A DNA stretch of 64,000 nucleotides. Origin: Euborellia annulipes (taxonomy: Eukaryota > Arthropoda > Insecta > Dermaptera > Anisolabididae). The stretch covers positions 1 through 64,000 of the forward strand of contig JAKCPI010015310.1 of the NCBI GenBank assembly GCA_023213315.1, read 5' to 3'. Below the pieces are notes generated by a model, which saw only the letters and a list, made by a program, of their open reading frames with translations, was not told the origin of the DNA and ran no database searches. Of this stretch, positions 10,532-22,037 are shown piece by piece. Numbering within the stretch: the first letter of the stretch is position 1; the number at the start of each line of letters is the position of its first letter. The translations under genes were made by a program, and so were the position numbers.

Positions 10532-10673
10532 GTTGAACCTTTCATCTTTGACCAAAGTGATATCACCGAATCTGATTCACCTCCGACAAAATTTTTATTA
10601 AATCCAGACGATTCTGAACAACCTGTAGACCCAGAAACTCAGGCCAGACTTGAAGCTCTTCTCAAAGCAGCAG
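10532..10673 (+). CDS. mask: mask exon 2
   Basis: Preceded by AATTTCAG and followed by GTTAAA. It enters in phase 0 and ends with one base of the next codon. It encodes an acidic region followed by PVDPETQARLEALLKAAG, the conserved segment just upstream of the coiled region of Mask/ANKHD1. Intron 1 is 391 bp. Confidence 0.88.
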
Positions 10674-10974
10674 GTTAAAAAATATCATCATAGAGTATTT
10701 CATATTTTGCATTTTTGTGACATTATTAAAAAAATTAGCTCTACATTTTAATTTACACTTTTTTTTTTGATATTTAATAATTTTTAAATTGCGCCACTTC
10801 ATGTTTTTCATAAATTTTATATATATAATCATATTACAAACAAAACACTTAGAAGAAAATATTCATTGTAAAAATAGATCTAAATATAAAATATATATTG
10901 AGATAAAATGTTAGATCTATTTTTATAAAATTCCAAAAAAATAGCTAACTTTTTAAATTTATGGGGATATATAG

Positions 10975-11092
10975 CCGATCCTGAGGTTCTTCGTCGACTA
11001 ACCTCAAGCGTTTCATGTGCTCTTGATGAAGCAGCTGCAGCGTTAACTAGAATGCGTTCTGAAAACACACCAAGATCTAGTACAGAGCAAAG
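10975..11092 (+). CDS. mask: mask exon 3
   Basis: Begins after ATATATAG and ends before GTTCGT; phases match both neighbours. It encodes DPEVLRRLTSSVSCALDEAA followed by AALTRMRSENT, nearly invariant in Mask, ANKHD1 and ANKRD17 and the best diagnostic block for the family. It precedes the first ankyrin repeat. Confidence 0.95.
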
Positions 11093-11156
11093 GTTCGTTT
11101 TCCAATTTTTATCATATCTTGGAATCTTTATCATTAATTATATTTGCTGTTTTCAG

Positions 11157-11310
11157 TGTTGTAAGATCATTAGTTGAAGCATGCACCGAAGGAGATGTAG
11201 GCACTGTAAGAAAATTACTAACTGAAGGAAGAAGTGTACATGAAACCACTGAAGAAGGTGAAAGTCTCCTCTCGCTTTCTTGTTCTGCTGGGTATTATGA
11301 ATTAGCTCAA
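11157..11310 (+). CDS. mask: mask exon 4 (first ankyrin repeats)
   Basis: Acceptor TTTTCAG, donor GTAGGT. Encodes SLVEACTEGDVGTVRKLL, then GRSVHETTEEGESLLSLSCS and AGYYELAQ. This is the start of the N-terminal ankyrin block of Mask. The preceding intron is only 64 bp, in contrast with the introns further downstream. Confidence 0.95.
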
Positions 11311-11382
11311 GTAGGTTTTTTTCTTTATTTATTTAGATAACAAAATATTTAGAATAGATAGATATTTCCTTTCTTTTGATAG

Positions 11383-11530
11383 GTTTTATTAGCAATGGAA
11401 GCCAATGTAGAAGATCGCGGTATTAAAGGAGATTGTACTCCTTTAATGGAAGCGGCTTCTGCTGGATTTGTTGAAATAGTGCGTTTATTAATTGCTCATG
11501 GCGCGGATGTTAATGCCCAGTCTTCCTCTG
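11383..11530 (+). CDS. mask: mask exon 5 (ankyrin repeats)
   Basis: Acceptor TTGATAG, donor GTAAGT. Encodes VLLAMEANVEDRGIKGDC, TPLMEAASAGFVEIVRLL and AHGADVNAQSSSG, with canonical ankyrin features (TPLMEAA, ivrLLl.hGA). It ends with one base of a Gly codon completed in exon 6, 15.9 kb away. Confidence 0.96.
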
Positions 11531-12075
11531 GTAAGTCTTTCTTTTATTAAATTTTAGCTTTAATTACTATTTTTCCCAGATTTGTGTGAAATAGAAATAG
11601 GCCACACACTTTCCATTTAACTTTTCCCACATATATTTCCAATCAATACGGTTGTGAATATTTAAATAAATTTTATTTATAAAAATTTAAATAGAATGAT
11701 TATTTTAAAATTAAATTCGATATTTAAAAACTATGTAGATATAAAATTAAAGGAATACGACATTTACAAAAATTTATTCCCTTTTTAGAAATTTTTTTTT
11801 ATTTTTTTTTTAGATATCCTACATTTTTCACTTTATTAATTTAGTAAACTAGGAGAGATAAATATTTGTTGAAAAATGTACAACTACGTGACAGATAGTT
11901 CATGTTAAGCAATTATCATAAAAGCTTAAACTTTAATAAAAATTGTAAAAAATTCTTTCAACCTATCTCGTTAAATTTAATTTTTTTTTTCCGTATGACC
12001 ATTTTCTTATTTATCATTAAAGAAAATCTTACCCTTGTCGTCTGAAACCTGCTTAATATTAATAAAATATTTGAC
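11531..12075 (+). other. Start of mask intron 5, featureless part
   Basis: AT-rich intronic sequence after the GTAAGT donor. No repeat or ORF was recognised before the first inverted-repeat element. Confidence 0.6.
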
Positions 12076-12077
12076 TA

Positions 12078-13755
12078 TAGGGTCATTCCACGTCAGTTCA
12101 ACCAGGCCATTTCACCCATAATCTCAGATTTTTATGAAACTTGGTATGTTTGTTCTATATATAGAGATAAGTAACAGCACCAAATTTCAATTTTTTATCT
12201 CACTTAGTTTTCGATGGCTCTTTAAAGTTTTGATTTTTTCACCTTGCGCGGCTTGGCTAATGCCAAACAAAATGTGACATGGAAGAGAAAATAATTTCTC
12301 ATTTGCTTATTTGACACCCAATCTTGATGAAATTTTTTTGGTATGTTCTTTAAACAATAAGGAATTAGAAAAAAAATCTATCACGAATCTAAGTTAATCC
12401 TAAAATATAAAAAAAAATTCATATTGTTGATTTTTTTTTAGTTTTGAAAACGCAAACATGCTTTAGCGCTAAAGCCAATATCTCCAAAAGGGAATGAGAT
12501 ATTCAAGAAATTTTTTTTCTAAATAATCTACATGAAATAGGCTTTAATTTAGTAAAATAAAATGTTTGTGTATTTTGTTCCCTCTATTTCTAAAGTTCAT
12601 TGCAAGTTTCAATATATAGTTTTACATGTTAAAACGATTTCAAGGGCAAAATGAAAATATACATTTTAAAGAGCATCTAAACAATAATTGATTTATGAAT
12701 TTTAATAAAAATCGTTGCAGGAAATTTTGAGAAAATTGGAAAAAACTGAAAAAGTACATCAGTAAAGTACTAGTACTTTTTGGCCGATTTTGTTCAAAAG
12801 CTTATTTTGAGTGTCCGGGAGGGTGCCTAACTTAAATATAAAATTTCAACCTCCTAGCTCAATTCTTTCATGATTTCAAATGGACACTCTGTGTGTGTCT
12901 GCTTAAAACTGAACACAGACGAAAATTCAATCAATTCAATTGAAAGTATGAAAGGATTGAGCTAGGAGGTTGAAATTTTATATTTAAGTTAGGCACCCTC
13001 CCGGACACTCTAAATAAGCTTTTGAACAAAATCGGCCAAAAAGTACTAGTACTTTACTGATGTACTTTTTCAGTTTTTTCCAATTTTCTCAAAATTTCCT
13101 GCAACGATTTTTATTAAAATTCATAAATCAATTATTGTTTAGATGCTCTTTAAAATGTATATTTTCATTTTGCCCTTGAAACCTTTTTAACATGTAAAAC
13201 TATATATTGAAACTTGCAATGGACTTTAGAAATAGAGGGAACAAAATACACAAACATTTTATTTTACTAAATTAAAGCCCATTTCATGTAGATTATTTAG
13301 AAAAAAAAATTTCTTGAATATCTCATTCCCTTTTGGAGATATTGGCTTTAGCGCTAAAGCATGTTTGCGTTTTCAAAACTAAAAAAAATCAACAATATGA
13401 ATTTTTTTTTATATTTTAGGATTAACTTAGATTCGTGATATATTTTTTTTCTAATTCCTTATTGTTTAAAGAACATACCAAAAAAATTTCATCAAGATTG
13501 GGTGTCAAATAAGCAAATGAGAAATTATTTTCTCTTCCATGTCACATTTTGTTTGGCATTAGCCAAGCCGCGCAAGGTGAAAAAATCAAAACTTTAAACA
13601 GCCATAACTCGAAAACTAAGTGAGATAAAAAATTGAAATTTGGTGCTGTTACTTATCTCTATATATAGAACAAACATACCAAGTTTCATAAAAATCTGAG
13701 ATTATGGGTGAAAATTTTTTATTTTTTTGGTTGATTTGACGTGGAATTGACCCTA
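12078..13755. mobile_element. Long inverted-repeat (foldback) element, TA target
   Basis: The left end TAGGGTCATTCCACGTCA is mirrored at the right end, flanked by TA on each side (12076-12077, 13756-13757). The arms are about 790 bp (12078-12870 and 12955-13755) and nearly identical in inverted orientation over a spacer of about 80 bp. The outermost 40-60 bp are less well matched. No transposase was seen. TA target and TIRs would suit a Tc1/mariner-like MITE, but the class is not proven. The inner part carries the 'TACTAGTACTTT' segment shared with the R repeat family. Confidence 0.85.
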
Positions 13756-14072
13756 TATCGACATTTTTTTATCTATGATAGGAAACTTTTTCTGGTTTTT
13801 TTCTCTCTCCATTCTTGTTATTACCATAAAATAGTGGTGGCAAAGCCAATTTGATCTAGATTTCTTTAAAAATAACGAAAATAGAGAAGAACATTCCATT
13901 CAGTTCATTCGAACTGAATGTTTTTGGACCTTGCTAACCGAAACCAAAGTAAACACTAGAGAACTCTCTCGGTTGACAAAAAAAACCTGCACATTCAAAA
14001 TATTTTATTAATTTCAACTATAATTACACTGTACAAAATTGTTAAGATTAAAAAATTAATCGAGAAAGAAAA

Positions 14073-14160
14073 AAATCTGGTGTGACTGGCGCACAGCACA
14101 CAACTTTCTCTTACCCTTCGGTAAGAGAAAGTTGCGCACCGTGCTGGTCACACCAGATTT
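14073..14160. repeat. Extended hairpin at an R-family terminus
   Basis: AAATCTGGTGTGAC...CTTTCTCTTACC, a 4-5 base loop (CTTCG), then GGTAAGAGAAAG...GTCACACCAGATTT. The arms are about 40 bases with a few mismatches. This is the end of an R repeat and could fold into a stable stem. Confidence 0.85.
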
Positions 14161-15118
14161 TTTGTGTCGAGATATATTTAGTTTCCCATAGCACCTTAGT
14201 TTCAAACTTGCATTTTAAATGTTGACTGCTTCAAATAAACTATGGTTATTTTTCAAAATTTTAATCTCATATTTGGACATTTTATACACAATATAGAATC
14301 GTAAATAAATACAAAATTTCATAAGAATTGGAAAAAAAAATTTTAAATGCGTAAAAAGTTCCAAAGGGGACCCCCTTTTGAATCGAAATTAACATACAAA
14401 TCCCTATAGGAAATTAACATTGGTCAAATGCGAAGATTAGGTGGAAAGTTTAAAACGCGTAGAAAGAGAGAAGATAATTTTGTGAGAGAGAGAGAGATAT
14501 ATATGTTTTCTCCGAAACAATTACAGGCAGAAATAAAATAAAAATAAATGGGAATTTAAATAATAATTGATTTTTAATCTAATAAAAAGAAAAAGATTTA
14601 AATTCCGTTACCATGGCAACCATTTCTCCTATCTTTCCTATGAAGCTCAAGAGTAAAGTGTGCTTCAAACAATTTTGAGGGCAAAACGAGAATATACATT
14701 TGAAAGAGCATCTAATAAATAATTGATTTTTGAATTTTAATCAAAATCGTTAGAGCGAATTTTGAGAAAATCGAAAAAAACTGAAAAAGTACATCAGTAA
14801 AGTACTAGTACTTTTTGGCCGATTTTGATTAAAAGCTTATTTTGTCGGTCCCGGGGGGTGTTTAACTTAAATATAAAATTTCAGCCTCATAGCTCAATTC
14901 CTTCATGCTTAAAATTGAACACACACAGGCAGACACACAGACAGACAGACACACAGACACACAGACAGACCATGTCGCGAAAACCACTTTTTTGGATTCA
15001 GGGGACCTCAAAACGTGAAGATCCATCAAAATCTCGACATCGAATTTTTGACATGAAACCAATACTTTCTCACTATATATATATTACATATATACATAGG
15101 TAAGAGAAAGTAAAAATA
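14084..15118 (-). mobile_element. R-family dispersed repeat, most complete copy
   Basis: R is an unclassified non-coding repeat of about 1 kb found at least eight times here. Its blocks, read from the CTTTCTCTTACC end, are: a TATA-rich stretch; GTATTGGTTTCATGTCAAAA; TTTTGATGGATATACACG; TCCCCTGAATCCAAAAAAGT; a (TGTCTG)n or (TG)n microsatellite; GAGCTAGGAGGTTGAAATTT; AAGTACTAGTACTTTACTGA; TAGATGCTCTTTAAAATGTA; then a region ending at GTTTCCCATAGCACC. This copy reads in the reverse direction and has a GACA/CAGA microsatellite at 14925-14970. Its ends carry CTTTCTCTTACC and its complement. Confidence 0.75.
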
Positions 15119-15287
15119 GGAAATGGTAAGGTATAAATACCTTTCTTATAGGTTAATGTCGCCTTGATATTTCTTCTAATTTTCATTATTTTTATAGAAA
15201 TCTGGATCAAATTGGCTTTGCCAAGAATGGAGGGAGAAAAAAATCCAAATTCTTAGTTCCCTATCATAGAAAAAAAAAAAATGTCGA

Positions 15288-15824
15288 CATAACCGTAATG
15301 TTAAATCGAGCCAAATATTTTGTTATTGTTAGATAGAGAGTGCGTACCAAAGTTATTTCCTACTGCATTTTTTTTTTCATCATGTTAATATTTCATTTTG
15401 TTTTATAAAAGATGATGGAATTCTTTATTGGAAAATTACCAAGGTTTAGATTTCCATTAAGAATTTTTCATATTAAAAAAAACAATGAAATAATCACATG
15501 TAAAGAAAATTCTTGGGTAGCACTCAAATTTATCATTATTCGAAATAATGAAATTAATGAATTTCTACTTTATAAACCTATTGCACAATTTTATATTGGT
15601 ATATCGAAATTTTTGAATTTGAAATTGTTTTCGTTAACTGCTTCAATTCTTCAATTATTTAAAAAAAAAATGTGTAGGTAGAGGTCTCGTGACTCATTAA
15701 ATGTAGCTTTCCATCCCTAGTTTCCTTTATTTCACTGTATAGTATTAACTTTTTTTCCTATTTTTTATATACCCAAGTATGTCTCAAACAAGTCAGGGAG
15801 GGATTTAAACATCTTATATATTTA
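15288..15824 (+). other. AT-rich intronic stretch
   Basis: It contains a short plus-strand open frame (15412-15681) without family resemblance or codon character; judged non-coding. Confidence 0.5.
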
Positions 15825-15973
15825 TCTCTATATATATAAAGAGAGAACTGACTGATTGGCTGACTGACTTACAATCATCGCACAGCCTAAACTGTAAGGC
15901 CTAGAAAGCTGTAATTTGGCATGCAGATTACTTTTATTGCGTAGGCGTCATTTAAGAAGCCATTTTTCGAAAT
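15825..15973 (+). repeat. 149-bp direct repeat, copy 1 (Helitron 5' end)
   Basis: Starts TCTCTATATATATAAAGAGA and includes GACTGATTGGCTGACTGACT. It is repeated apparently without change at 16533-16681, offset 708 bases. A diverged third version of its distal part lies at about 18060-18150. Confidence 0.9.
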
Positions 15974-16532
15974 TCCCATTTTAAGGGCCCCAAATGGTCA
16001 TTTATGGGTAAAATTTTGACTTTACAATAATTTCTAAACCAAAAAAGATATCGATTTGGTTTCTTCGCTAAAACCTTCTTTAGATAAATATCCAAATTCG
16101 ATGTTTCAGGGTTTTTTGAAATTCGGCCCCTAAGTACCCCAAATTGCCAATTTAGTGAAAAACAATATATTTAAGCGTAAAATTTTGATCTTCATTAATT
16201 TCTAAACCAGAAGAGATATCAATTTGGTTTCTTCACTAAAACCTTCCATAGATAAATATCTAAATTCGTTGTTTCAGGGTTTTTTGAAATTCGGCCCCTA
16301 AGTACCCCAATTCGCCATTTTTGTGAAAAATTCGGATTTTCCAACTTTTTAATGAAATGAGATATCAATAAGTCCCCCCCCCCTAAATGAACCCCCCCTC
16401 CAAAAGTCCCCCTCTCCCGGAAAAGTAATTTTTGGGTTGTTTTTTGAAATTCGGTCGCTAGGTACCCCAATTCAGCATTTTTTTAAAAAATTCATTTTTC
16501 TTCCCAACACTTTTCTTCTCCTCTCCATCTCT

Positions 16533-16681
16533 TCTCTATATATATAAAGAGAGAACTGACTGATTGGCTGACTGACTTACAATCATCGCACAGCCTAAAC
16601 TGTAAGGCCTAGAAAGCTGTAATTTGGCATGCAGATTACTTTTATTGCGTAGGCGTCATTTAAGAAGCCATTTTTCGAAAT
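16533..16681 (+). repeat. 149-bp direct repeat, copy 2
   Basis: Matches 15825-15973 base for base as read, but is preceded by T rather than A. It may be the 5' end of a second Helitron or an internal duplication. Confidence 0.9.
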
Positions 16682-17585
16682 ATACGGCCCCAACCCCTAC
16701 CCTCCCACCCGCCAAATGACAAAGTAAAAAACCCCAATTTTTTAAATATTATTAGGTTTTATATAATTTTTATACACATAATCTATTTGTGAGATTTAAC
16801 AAATTTTTTGGAGAAATTTAAATTTTCCATAGGATATTACTATTATAATATCTTTAATATCTTTTAAACCATAGCTTCTCAACGTACCCGATAAGGTCAC
16901 CCTGTAGGAGTTTCAGACTTTCAGGGGGCGGAAGAAGACCTAGAGATATTTAGGGGCATTGAGGTTCTTTAGAAGGGGAGTGGGCAGATTCAAAAATATA
17001 CTCTAAAAAAGGAAAAATACGCTAATTACCTAAGTAAAAAAAAATTAATATCGTTTAATTTTTGTTATTAGGGGTTATTTCAAGTTATTTAACGCGGCGA
17101 CCTTCCGTTGTTTTTTAGTAAAATCAAGCCTGTTATTAACAAATTCCTTAAAATGCATAATATTCGTTCAACCTTCTAATTAGTTATGTCTTAAATTTAT
17201 GTCTTTTGAATTTTAATATTAATATTCCTCGATATAACTAAGTATGCGTTTCAATTTAATTGCCCCCATTGAATCTATCTTCTTTCATTCTTTATTTTAA
17301 ACTCACAAATAGGATAGGTCTCATATCCTATCTTACGACTCTACTATAATATTACCGTGGCAATAGCTGTTTTAAATTCGCCAGTGGTGAATTAAGATAA
17401 GGGGGTGGGTGGAGGGGGGCTCTAGAAAAGAACATATTCTTAAAGGGAGAGGTGAGCAAAATAAGGTTGAGAAACTATGTTTTAAACGATAATAGATAGC
17501 AATTTAAATAATACATCCACAAGATTTTTTGTATTTAAGTTTCTTAAATAAATATCTTTCAAGGGAAATAAAGTTATTTAGTGTT

Positions 17586-17714
17586 CTCGGGCCTTGGTGT
17601 AGTGGTTAGTCATACTCGCTACCTGTACTCGCTACCCATTCAATTGAAATAAATATAAACGGAGTCTTAATGCCTTCGATGCCTAAAGAAAACTTAATGA
17701 AATTAAAAAAAAAG
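17586..17714 (+). mobile_element. Short tRNA-derived SINE
   Basis: The head contains TGGTGTAGTGGTTAG, a good RNA polymerase III A box, and the tail is an A-rich run. It is flanked by 15-bp direct repeats AAG[T/C]TATTTAGTGTT (17571-17585, 17715-17729) with one mismatch, the mark of LINE-driven insertion. The B box is missing, so the copy is internally deleted. Confidence 0.75.
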
Positions 17715-18343
17715 AAGCTATTTAGTGTTTTTGATTCTAAGACCTCCCGCCCCTGAGCAGGGTTTTAACAAAAAATACTTTTTTATATTTTGACCAGGGC
17801 ACTGGTCAAATGTGGTTAAAATCGTTCAAAATTGGTTTTAACCATAAAATTAATTTAAATTGTCTACCAATCAATTTGAATAAATAGGGACGGGGTAAAT
17901 TAAATAAAAAAAAAAAATATATCTTAAACAAAAAATCTGCTGTAACCTGTTTTAGCCTCCCTGGTTTTAGCCGAACCACCCTGCCCCTCCATTTTTACGA
18001 AATTTTGTATTCTTCAATTTATCTAAATATCAACATCTTTTATTTATTTATTCAAAAAAAGTTGTAATTTGGCAGGTAAATTACGTTTATTGCCTTGACG
18101 ATATTCACGAAGCCTTTTTCGAAATTCCAATTTTAAGAGCACTGAAACCTCATTTTGGAATTTTTTTTTTAAATTTTATAATGACCTTTAAAGTGGTTGA
18201 GATATCATTTTGCTTTTTGCTCTAAAGAAGAAACGAGGCATCGATGTTGAGGGTTGGCCACGAATTAAGAAGGTTTATGCTCCGGGAATTTCAGGGTTTC
18301 AACGATGGGCGTACAAGCGACATGCCCGCAAATCCTAACCTTG

Positions 18344-18393
18344 CTCGCCGAAGGCGAGCAAAAGAGCTCGCCGAAGGCGAACCTTGCCGCTAG
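18344..18393 (+). repeat. Double GC-rich palindrome at Helitron 3' end
   Basis: CTCGCCGAAGGCGAG (18344-18358) and CTCGCCGAAGGCGA (18367-18380), then ACCTTGCCGCTAG. It stands out in very AT-rich surroundings and acts as the putative Helitron terminator. Confidence 0.75.
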
Positions 18394-18980
18394 TATAGTA
18401 TATTTTATTATGATTTCTAAAGTGTGTTAGTGAAACCTCTTACTTTAATAGAATGAAAAAACTGAAGACTTGAAATTCCATTCTTTCAAAATTATTAAAT
18501 TTGTGTCTTAAATAGACAAAGAAATATTTATTTGATCAAATTTTTATCAAAAAGATGAAAATAGCAACATTAACTTCATAAGTGACACCAATAAATGACT
18601 AGTTCTCGTGAAAAGATCTCAATTTTATATTTACATAGCTGTAGATTCAGGAATCTAGAAGAAGAGGAATCAGCCAAAAAATAACTTTTCTTATTTATTT
18701 TTTGTCGACATATCCTCGTCAGTCGGGTGCTGTGAATGTTTCCAAAAACATTACTAATGTTTTGTAATGGTTATAATTTTTGACTAAGAGAAAAACTAAT
18801 ATTGTTGCAAAATATTTTCATTTCAGTATCTGTATTGCTTGCTTGATTTCTAAAAATTGTTTTGTAAGTTCCGAAGAAGCGAGCGACCTGCTCTCTAAAA
18901 GTCAATAGCAAAATAAATAAATAAAAGTTTTTTATTTATTCGATATTATTTTCTGAATTAATATTTAAATAAGGATGTGC
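18394..18980 (+). other. AT-rich intronic stretch
   Basis: No recognisable feature. Confidence 0.5.
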
Positions 18981-19230
18981 CTATTTGCACATACTGCATG
19001 TGTAAATAATTGGCTATTTGCACTTACTGTATGTGCAAATAATTGGCTATTTGCACATACTGTAAGTGCAAGTAATTGGCTATTTGCACATACTGTAAGT
19101 GCAAATAATTGGCTATTTGTACATACTGTAAGTGCAAGTAATTGGCTATTTGCACATACTGTAAGTGCAAGTAATTGGCTATTTGCACATACTGTAAGTG
19201 CAAGTAATTGGTTATTTACACATACCGTAT
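18981..19230. repeat. 33-bp minisatellite, about 7.5 units
   Basis: Unit TTTGCACATACTGTAAGTGC followed by AAGTAATTGGCTA (33 bp). The first half is self-complementary (TTTGCACATAC.GTATGTGCAAA in the best units), so each unit can form a small hairpin. The period is a multiple of three and stop codons are absent on both strands, which produces long spurious ORFs in each direction. Confidence 0.93.
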
Positions 19231-19240
19231 ATATAGGCAC

Positions 19241-20393
19241 TAACTTGCTGATGAGTCAAAATGAGCTTGAGCCAACCTATTTTGGAAATTTAAATAATTT
19301 GGCCTCCACTAGTCCAAATTTGATGAAATTTGGGATTTAAGCTCAGAGTAGAAAAGCAAATGAAAAACTCTAAAGAACTCCAAGCATTTGGCTCTTTATA
19401 CATACTGCGCTATTATTAATATTATATTTTGATAATTAAAATTGAGAAGTTGTTGTCATTAGGTCTGTTCGATTAAAGCTCCCTGGGCGCCCGAGGGCGT
19501 CCAGCGCATGCGCATTAAGAGAAAGCGTATTGCTTAAATTTGAGTCTTTTTTAAGCCAATTACAGTACAGTAGTTTTTTTTTTTTATTTCATTTAAGGTC
19601 CTTTTCGGCATCGAAGGGCATTTAGACCCCGACCTATATCAGTGAAAATTAAAAAATTAAATTTGAAAAAAAAATCTTATATCTTATTGTAGTGTTAAAC
19701 TAGCAATGTACGTTTATTTGTTTGTTTGTAAGCACATCATTTCTCGAAAACGGCTCTAACGATTATTTTCAAATTTTAAATATACACTATTATCGGTACG
19801 GATATGAAATTGCGCTAGGTCTCATCTTTGGCAAAATTCGGTACTAGTACTTTACGGATGTACTTTTTTAGTGTTTTTCCATTTTTATTGAAATTTCCTT
19901 TAACGATTTCTTTCAAATTTTAAATATTTTATATTTGCAGTATACAAAACAAATTCCGTTTAATCTCGTCTTCTTGAGTTCGGTTGCACAGAACTACAGA
20001 TTTCTTAAAATTTATTTTTAGTCCAATTTTTTTACTTTCTTGATTTAGATCATTTGTCATTTTTGTTAATCACTCACTGAACTCACAAACTCGAATTGAT
20101 GTTCTGATATACAGATGCGAAATGTTCTCCAAAGCGTTCACATAATTCTTGATTGGATATCACATTTATTCCTTCGATAAGTGTAACAGACGGAGATGAT
20201 GAACCTCTCCTTCTATTATTAATAAATTGCCAAAAAATTTTGTGATTATGCTCTAATTAAGATTGTATTTATGTGAGTTTCACTAGGGTAAAAAAGTAAT
20301 AACACAAATATAAATACTCAATATATTTCGGGTTGTTAACCCATCTTCGGGAGTTACAAAAAACTGAATGAGAGTGAAAAATGTATGCTTATT
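19241..20393 (+). other. Intronic stretch with small repeat remnants
   Basis: Contains a SINE-like 3' fragment in reverse orientation (19575-19660, with TTTAAGGTCCTTTTCGGCAT and GGGCATTTAGACCCCGACC). A GC-rich patch at 19478-19515 includes GCGCATGCGCA. A short piece near 19840-19900 recalls the R family (GTACTAGTACTTTA). At 20310-20345, ATATTTCGGGTTG...CATCTTCGGGAG resembles the terminal module of the palindromic elements described below. No gene. Confidence 0.5.
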
Positions 20394-22029
20394 AGGGTGG
20401 ACCAAGTTTATTGATGGTCAAAAATAAAAATCCGAAATCAAAAAACACTTCCCTCACATTTTGTTCCTTTATTAAAGTAAAAATTGGCTGCAAAATTTTA
20501 GACCGATCGTACAACGTTTACCTGGCCCGCCAGAAGGTCAAAGTTCATTGATTTCCCCTAAATTTGACTATTGACACCTGTAACTCCTAAACGGTTGGTC
20601 CAGCAAAAAAGTTCATCAGTAATTTTTTGAAGAGCATTAAATTTACTAAAAAAAAATCCTTTAACATTTTTTAGTAAAACCAACGGTTTTCATGGTATGG
20701 GCAAAAAATCGAATATGGTTAAGGGGCACATCACATTGATTTTCAAATAACACTAATAGGGGTAATGAAATTTTTTTTCGAGTTCTGAAATAGTTTCATC
20801 AGATTCTTAAGTAAAATGACCTTCTGTATCCAAATATGACCTCCGTTTTCCCCCAATCCGTACCGTTTTCGGGGGGGGGGGGGAGCCTCCTACTTATGTT
20901 ATTTCCACCCCTTTTCGTTTTAGGGCCATGAATTAAATATGGAGGGATTAAAAGGAATTATTTTAGCCCTAATATTTCTTCTGAACGTCAAGAAAAGTGA
21001 AAAGTTTAAAAACATGAACATTTTGATCCAAAGAGGGGGGGGGGGAGAATTTCGGAGAGGATTTTGTCCCTCAGATTGCAAAAAAATCATTAAAAATGAT
21101 CGAGCATCATTAAAAATGGCCAAGCCAAAAGAAAATTAAAAAGATTAAAGTCAATTTGTTTTGGTTGCCACGTAGTTTCGGAGCATAGAAAAATTTATCC
21201 TTCAGCAGATAAAGAAACCATGAGAAGGTTGTTTATTTGAACATTGATTTGACGTGCTTCCTAGCCATCTCGATTTTTTTGCTTTTTTGTCTATACTAAG
21301 AAAATCGTTTGTTTTACTAAAAAATGCTAAAGGACTCTTTTTTTAGTAAATATAATGCTCTTCAAAAAATTACTAAAGACTTTTTTTTGCTGGATCAACC
21401 GTTAAGGAGTTACAGGTGTTAATAGTCGAATTACAAAAAAAAAAAAAAAACAGAAAAAATCGATCATTTTTAATGATTTTTTTGCAATCTGAGAGACAAA
21501 ATCCTCTCCGACATCCCCCCCCCCCCTCTTTGGATCAAAATGTTCATGTTTTTAAACTTTTCACTTTTCTTGACGTTCAGAAGAAATATTTGGGCTAAAA
21601 TAATTCCTTTTAATCCCTCCATATTTAATTCATGGCCCTAAAACGAAAAGGGGTGGAAATAACATAAGTAGGAGCGCTCCCCCCCCCCCGAAAACGGTAC
21701 GGAGTGGGGGAAAACGGAGGTCATTTTACTTAAGAATCTGATGAAATTATTTCGGAACTCGAAAAAAATTTAATTACCCCTATTAGTGTTATTTGAAAAT
21801 CAATGTGATGTGCCCCTTAACCATATTCGATTTTTTGCCCATACCATGAAAACCATTGGTTTTACTATAAAATGTTAAAGGACTTTTTTTTAGTAAATTT
21901 AATGCTCTTCAAAAAATTACTGATGAACCTTTTTGCTGGACCAACCGTTTAGGAGTTACAGGTGTTAATAGTCAAATTTAGGGGAAATCAATGAACTTTG
22001 ACCTTCTGGCGGGCCAGGTAAACGTTGTA
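20394..22029. mobile_element. Long inverted-repeat element, F2-related, right end truncated
   Basis: The arm at 20511-21120 (TACAACGTTTACCTGGCCCG ... GGGGTGGAAATAA region) recurs inverted at about 21440-22029. The left terminal 115 bp (from TAGGGTGGACCAAG) have no partner, so the right end is cut off where a LINE remnant begins. It contains poly-G and poly-C runs and shares AAACGGAGGTCATTTTACTT-type blocks with the foldbacks at 30305 and 51678. Non-coding. Confidence 0.75.
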
Positions 22030-22037
22030 CATCATTT

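Larger units (their letters stand above)
13758..15287. mobile_element. Inverted-repeat element carrying an R repeat
   Basis: About 130 bp at 13758-13890 (TCGACATTTTTTT, TATGATAGG.AACT, CTCCATTCTTG, GCAAAGCCAATTTGATC) recur inverted at 15165-15287. Between them lies an almost complete R repeat. The target duplication is unclear, partly because the element abuts the preceding foldback. Confidence 0.65.
15825..18393 (+). mobile_element. Non-autonomous Helitron
   Basis: Begins A|TCTCTATATATATAAAG and ends CGCTAG|T, the Helitron pattern of 5'-TC, 3'-CTRR and insertion between A and T. A GC-rich hairpin (18367-18380, CTCGCCGAAGGCGA) lies 9 bases before the terminal CTAG, as expected for a Helitron 3' end. 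No Rep/helicase coding was found in 2.6 kb. It holds an internal 149-bp duplicate of its own 5' end and a SINE, so it may be a composite of two Helitron copies. Confidence 0.75.

Noticed and set aside
15412..15681. 89-codon plus-strand ORF
   Set aside because: AT-rich, Lys/Ile/Phe/Asn composition as expected by chance; no motif or repeat copy.
19245..19290. CTGATGAGTCAAAATGAG as a hammerhead ribozyme core
   Set aside because: The required GAAA after stem II and the closing stems I and III could not be found nearby.
18965..19340. Open frames of 91 and 121 codons over the minisatellite
   Set aside because: They arise because the repeat period is 33 (a multiple of three) and lacks stops on both strands. 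The peptides are simple repeats with no domain.
19501..19515. Second NRF1-like site GCGCATGCGCA as an intronic promoter
   Set aside because: No exon, TSS signal or CpG-rich context nearby; it lies in a small GC-rich patch that looks like a transposon end.
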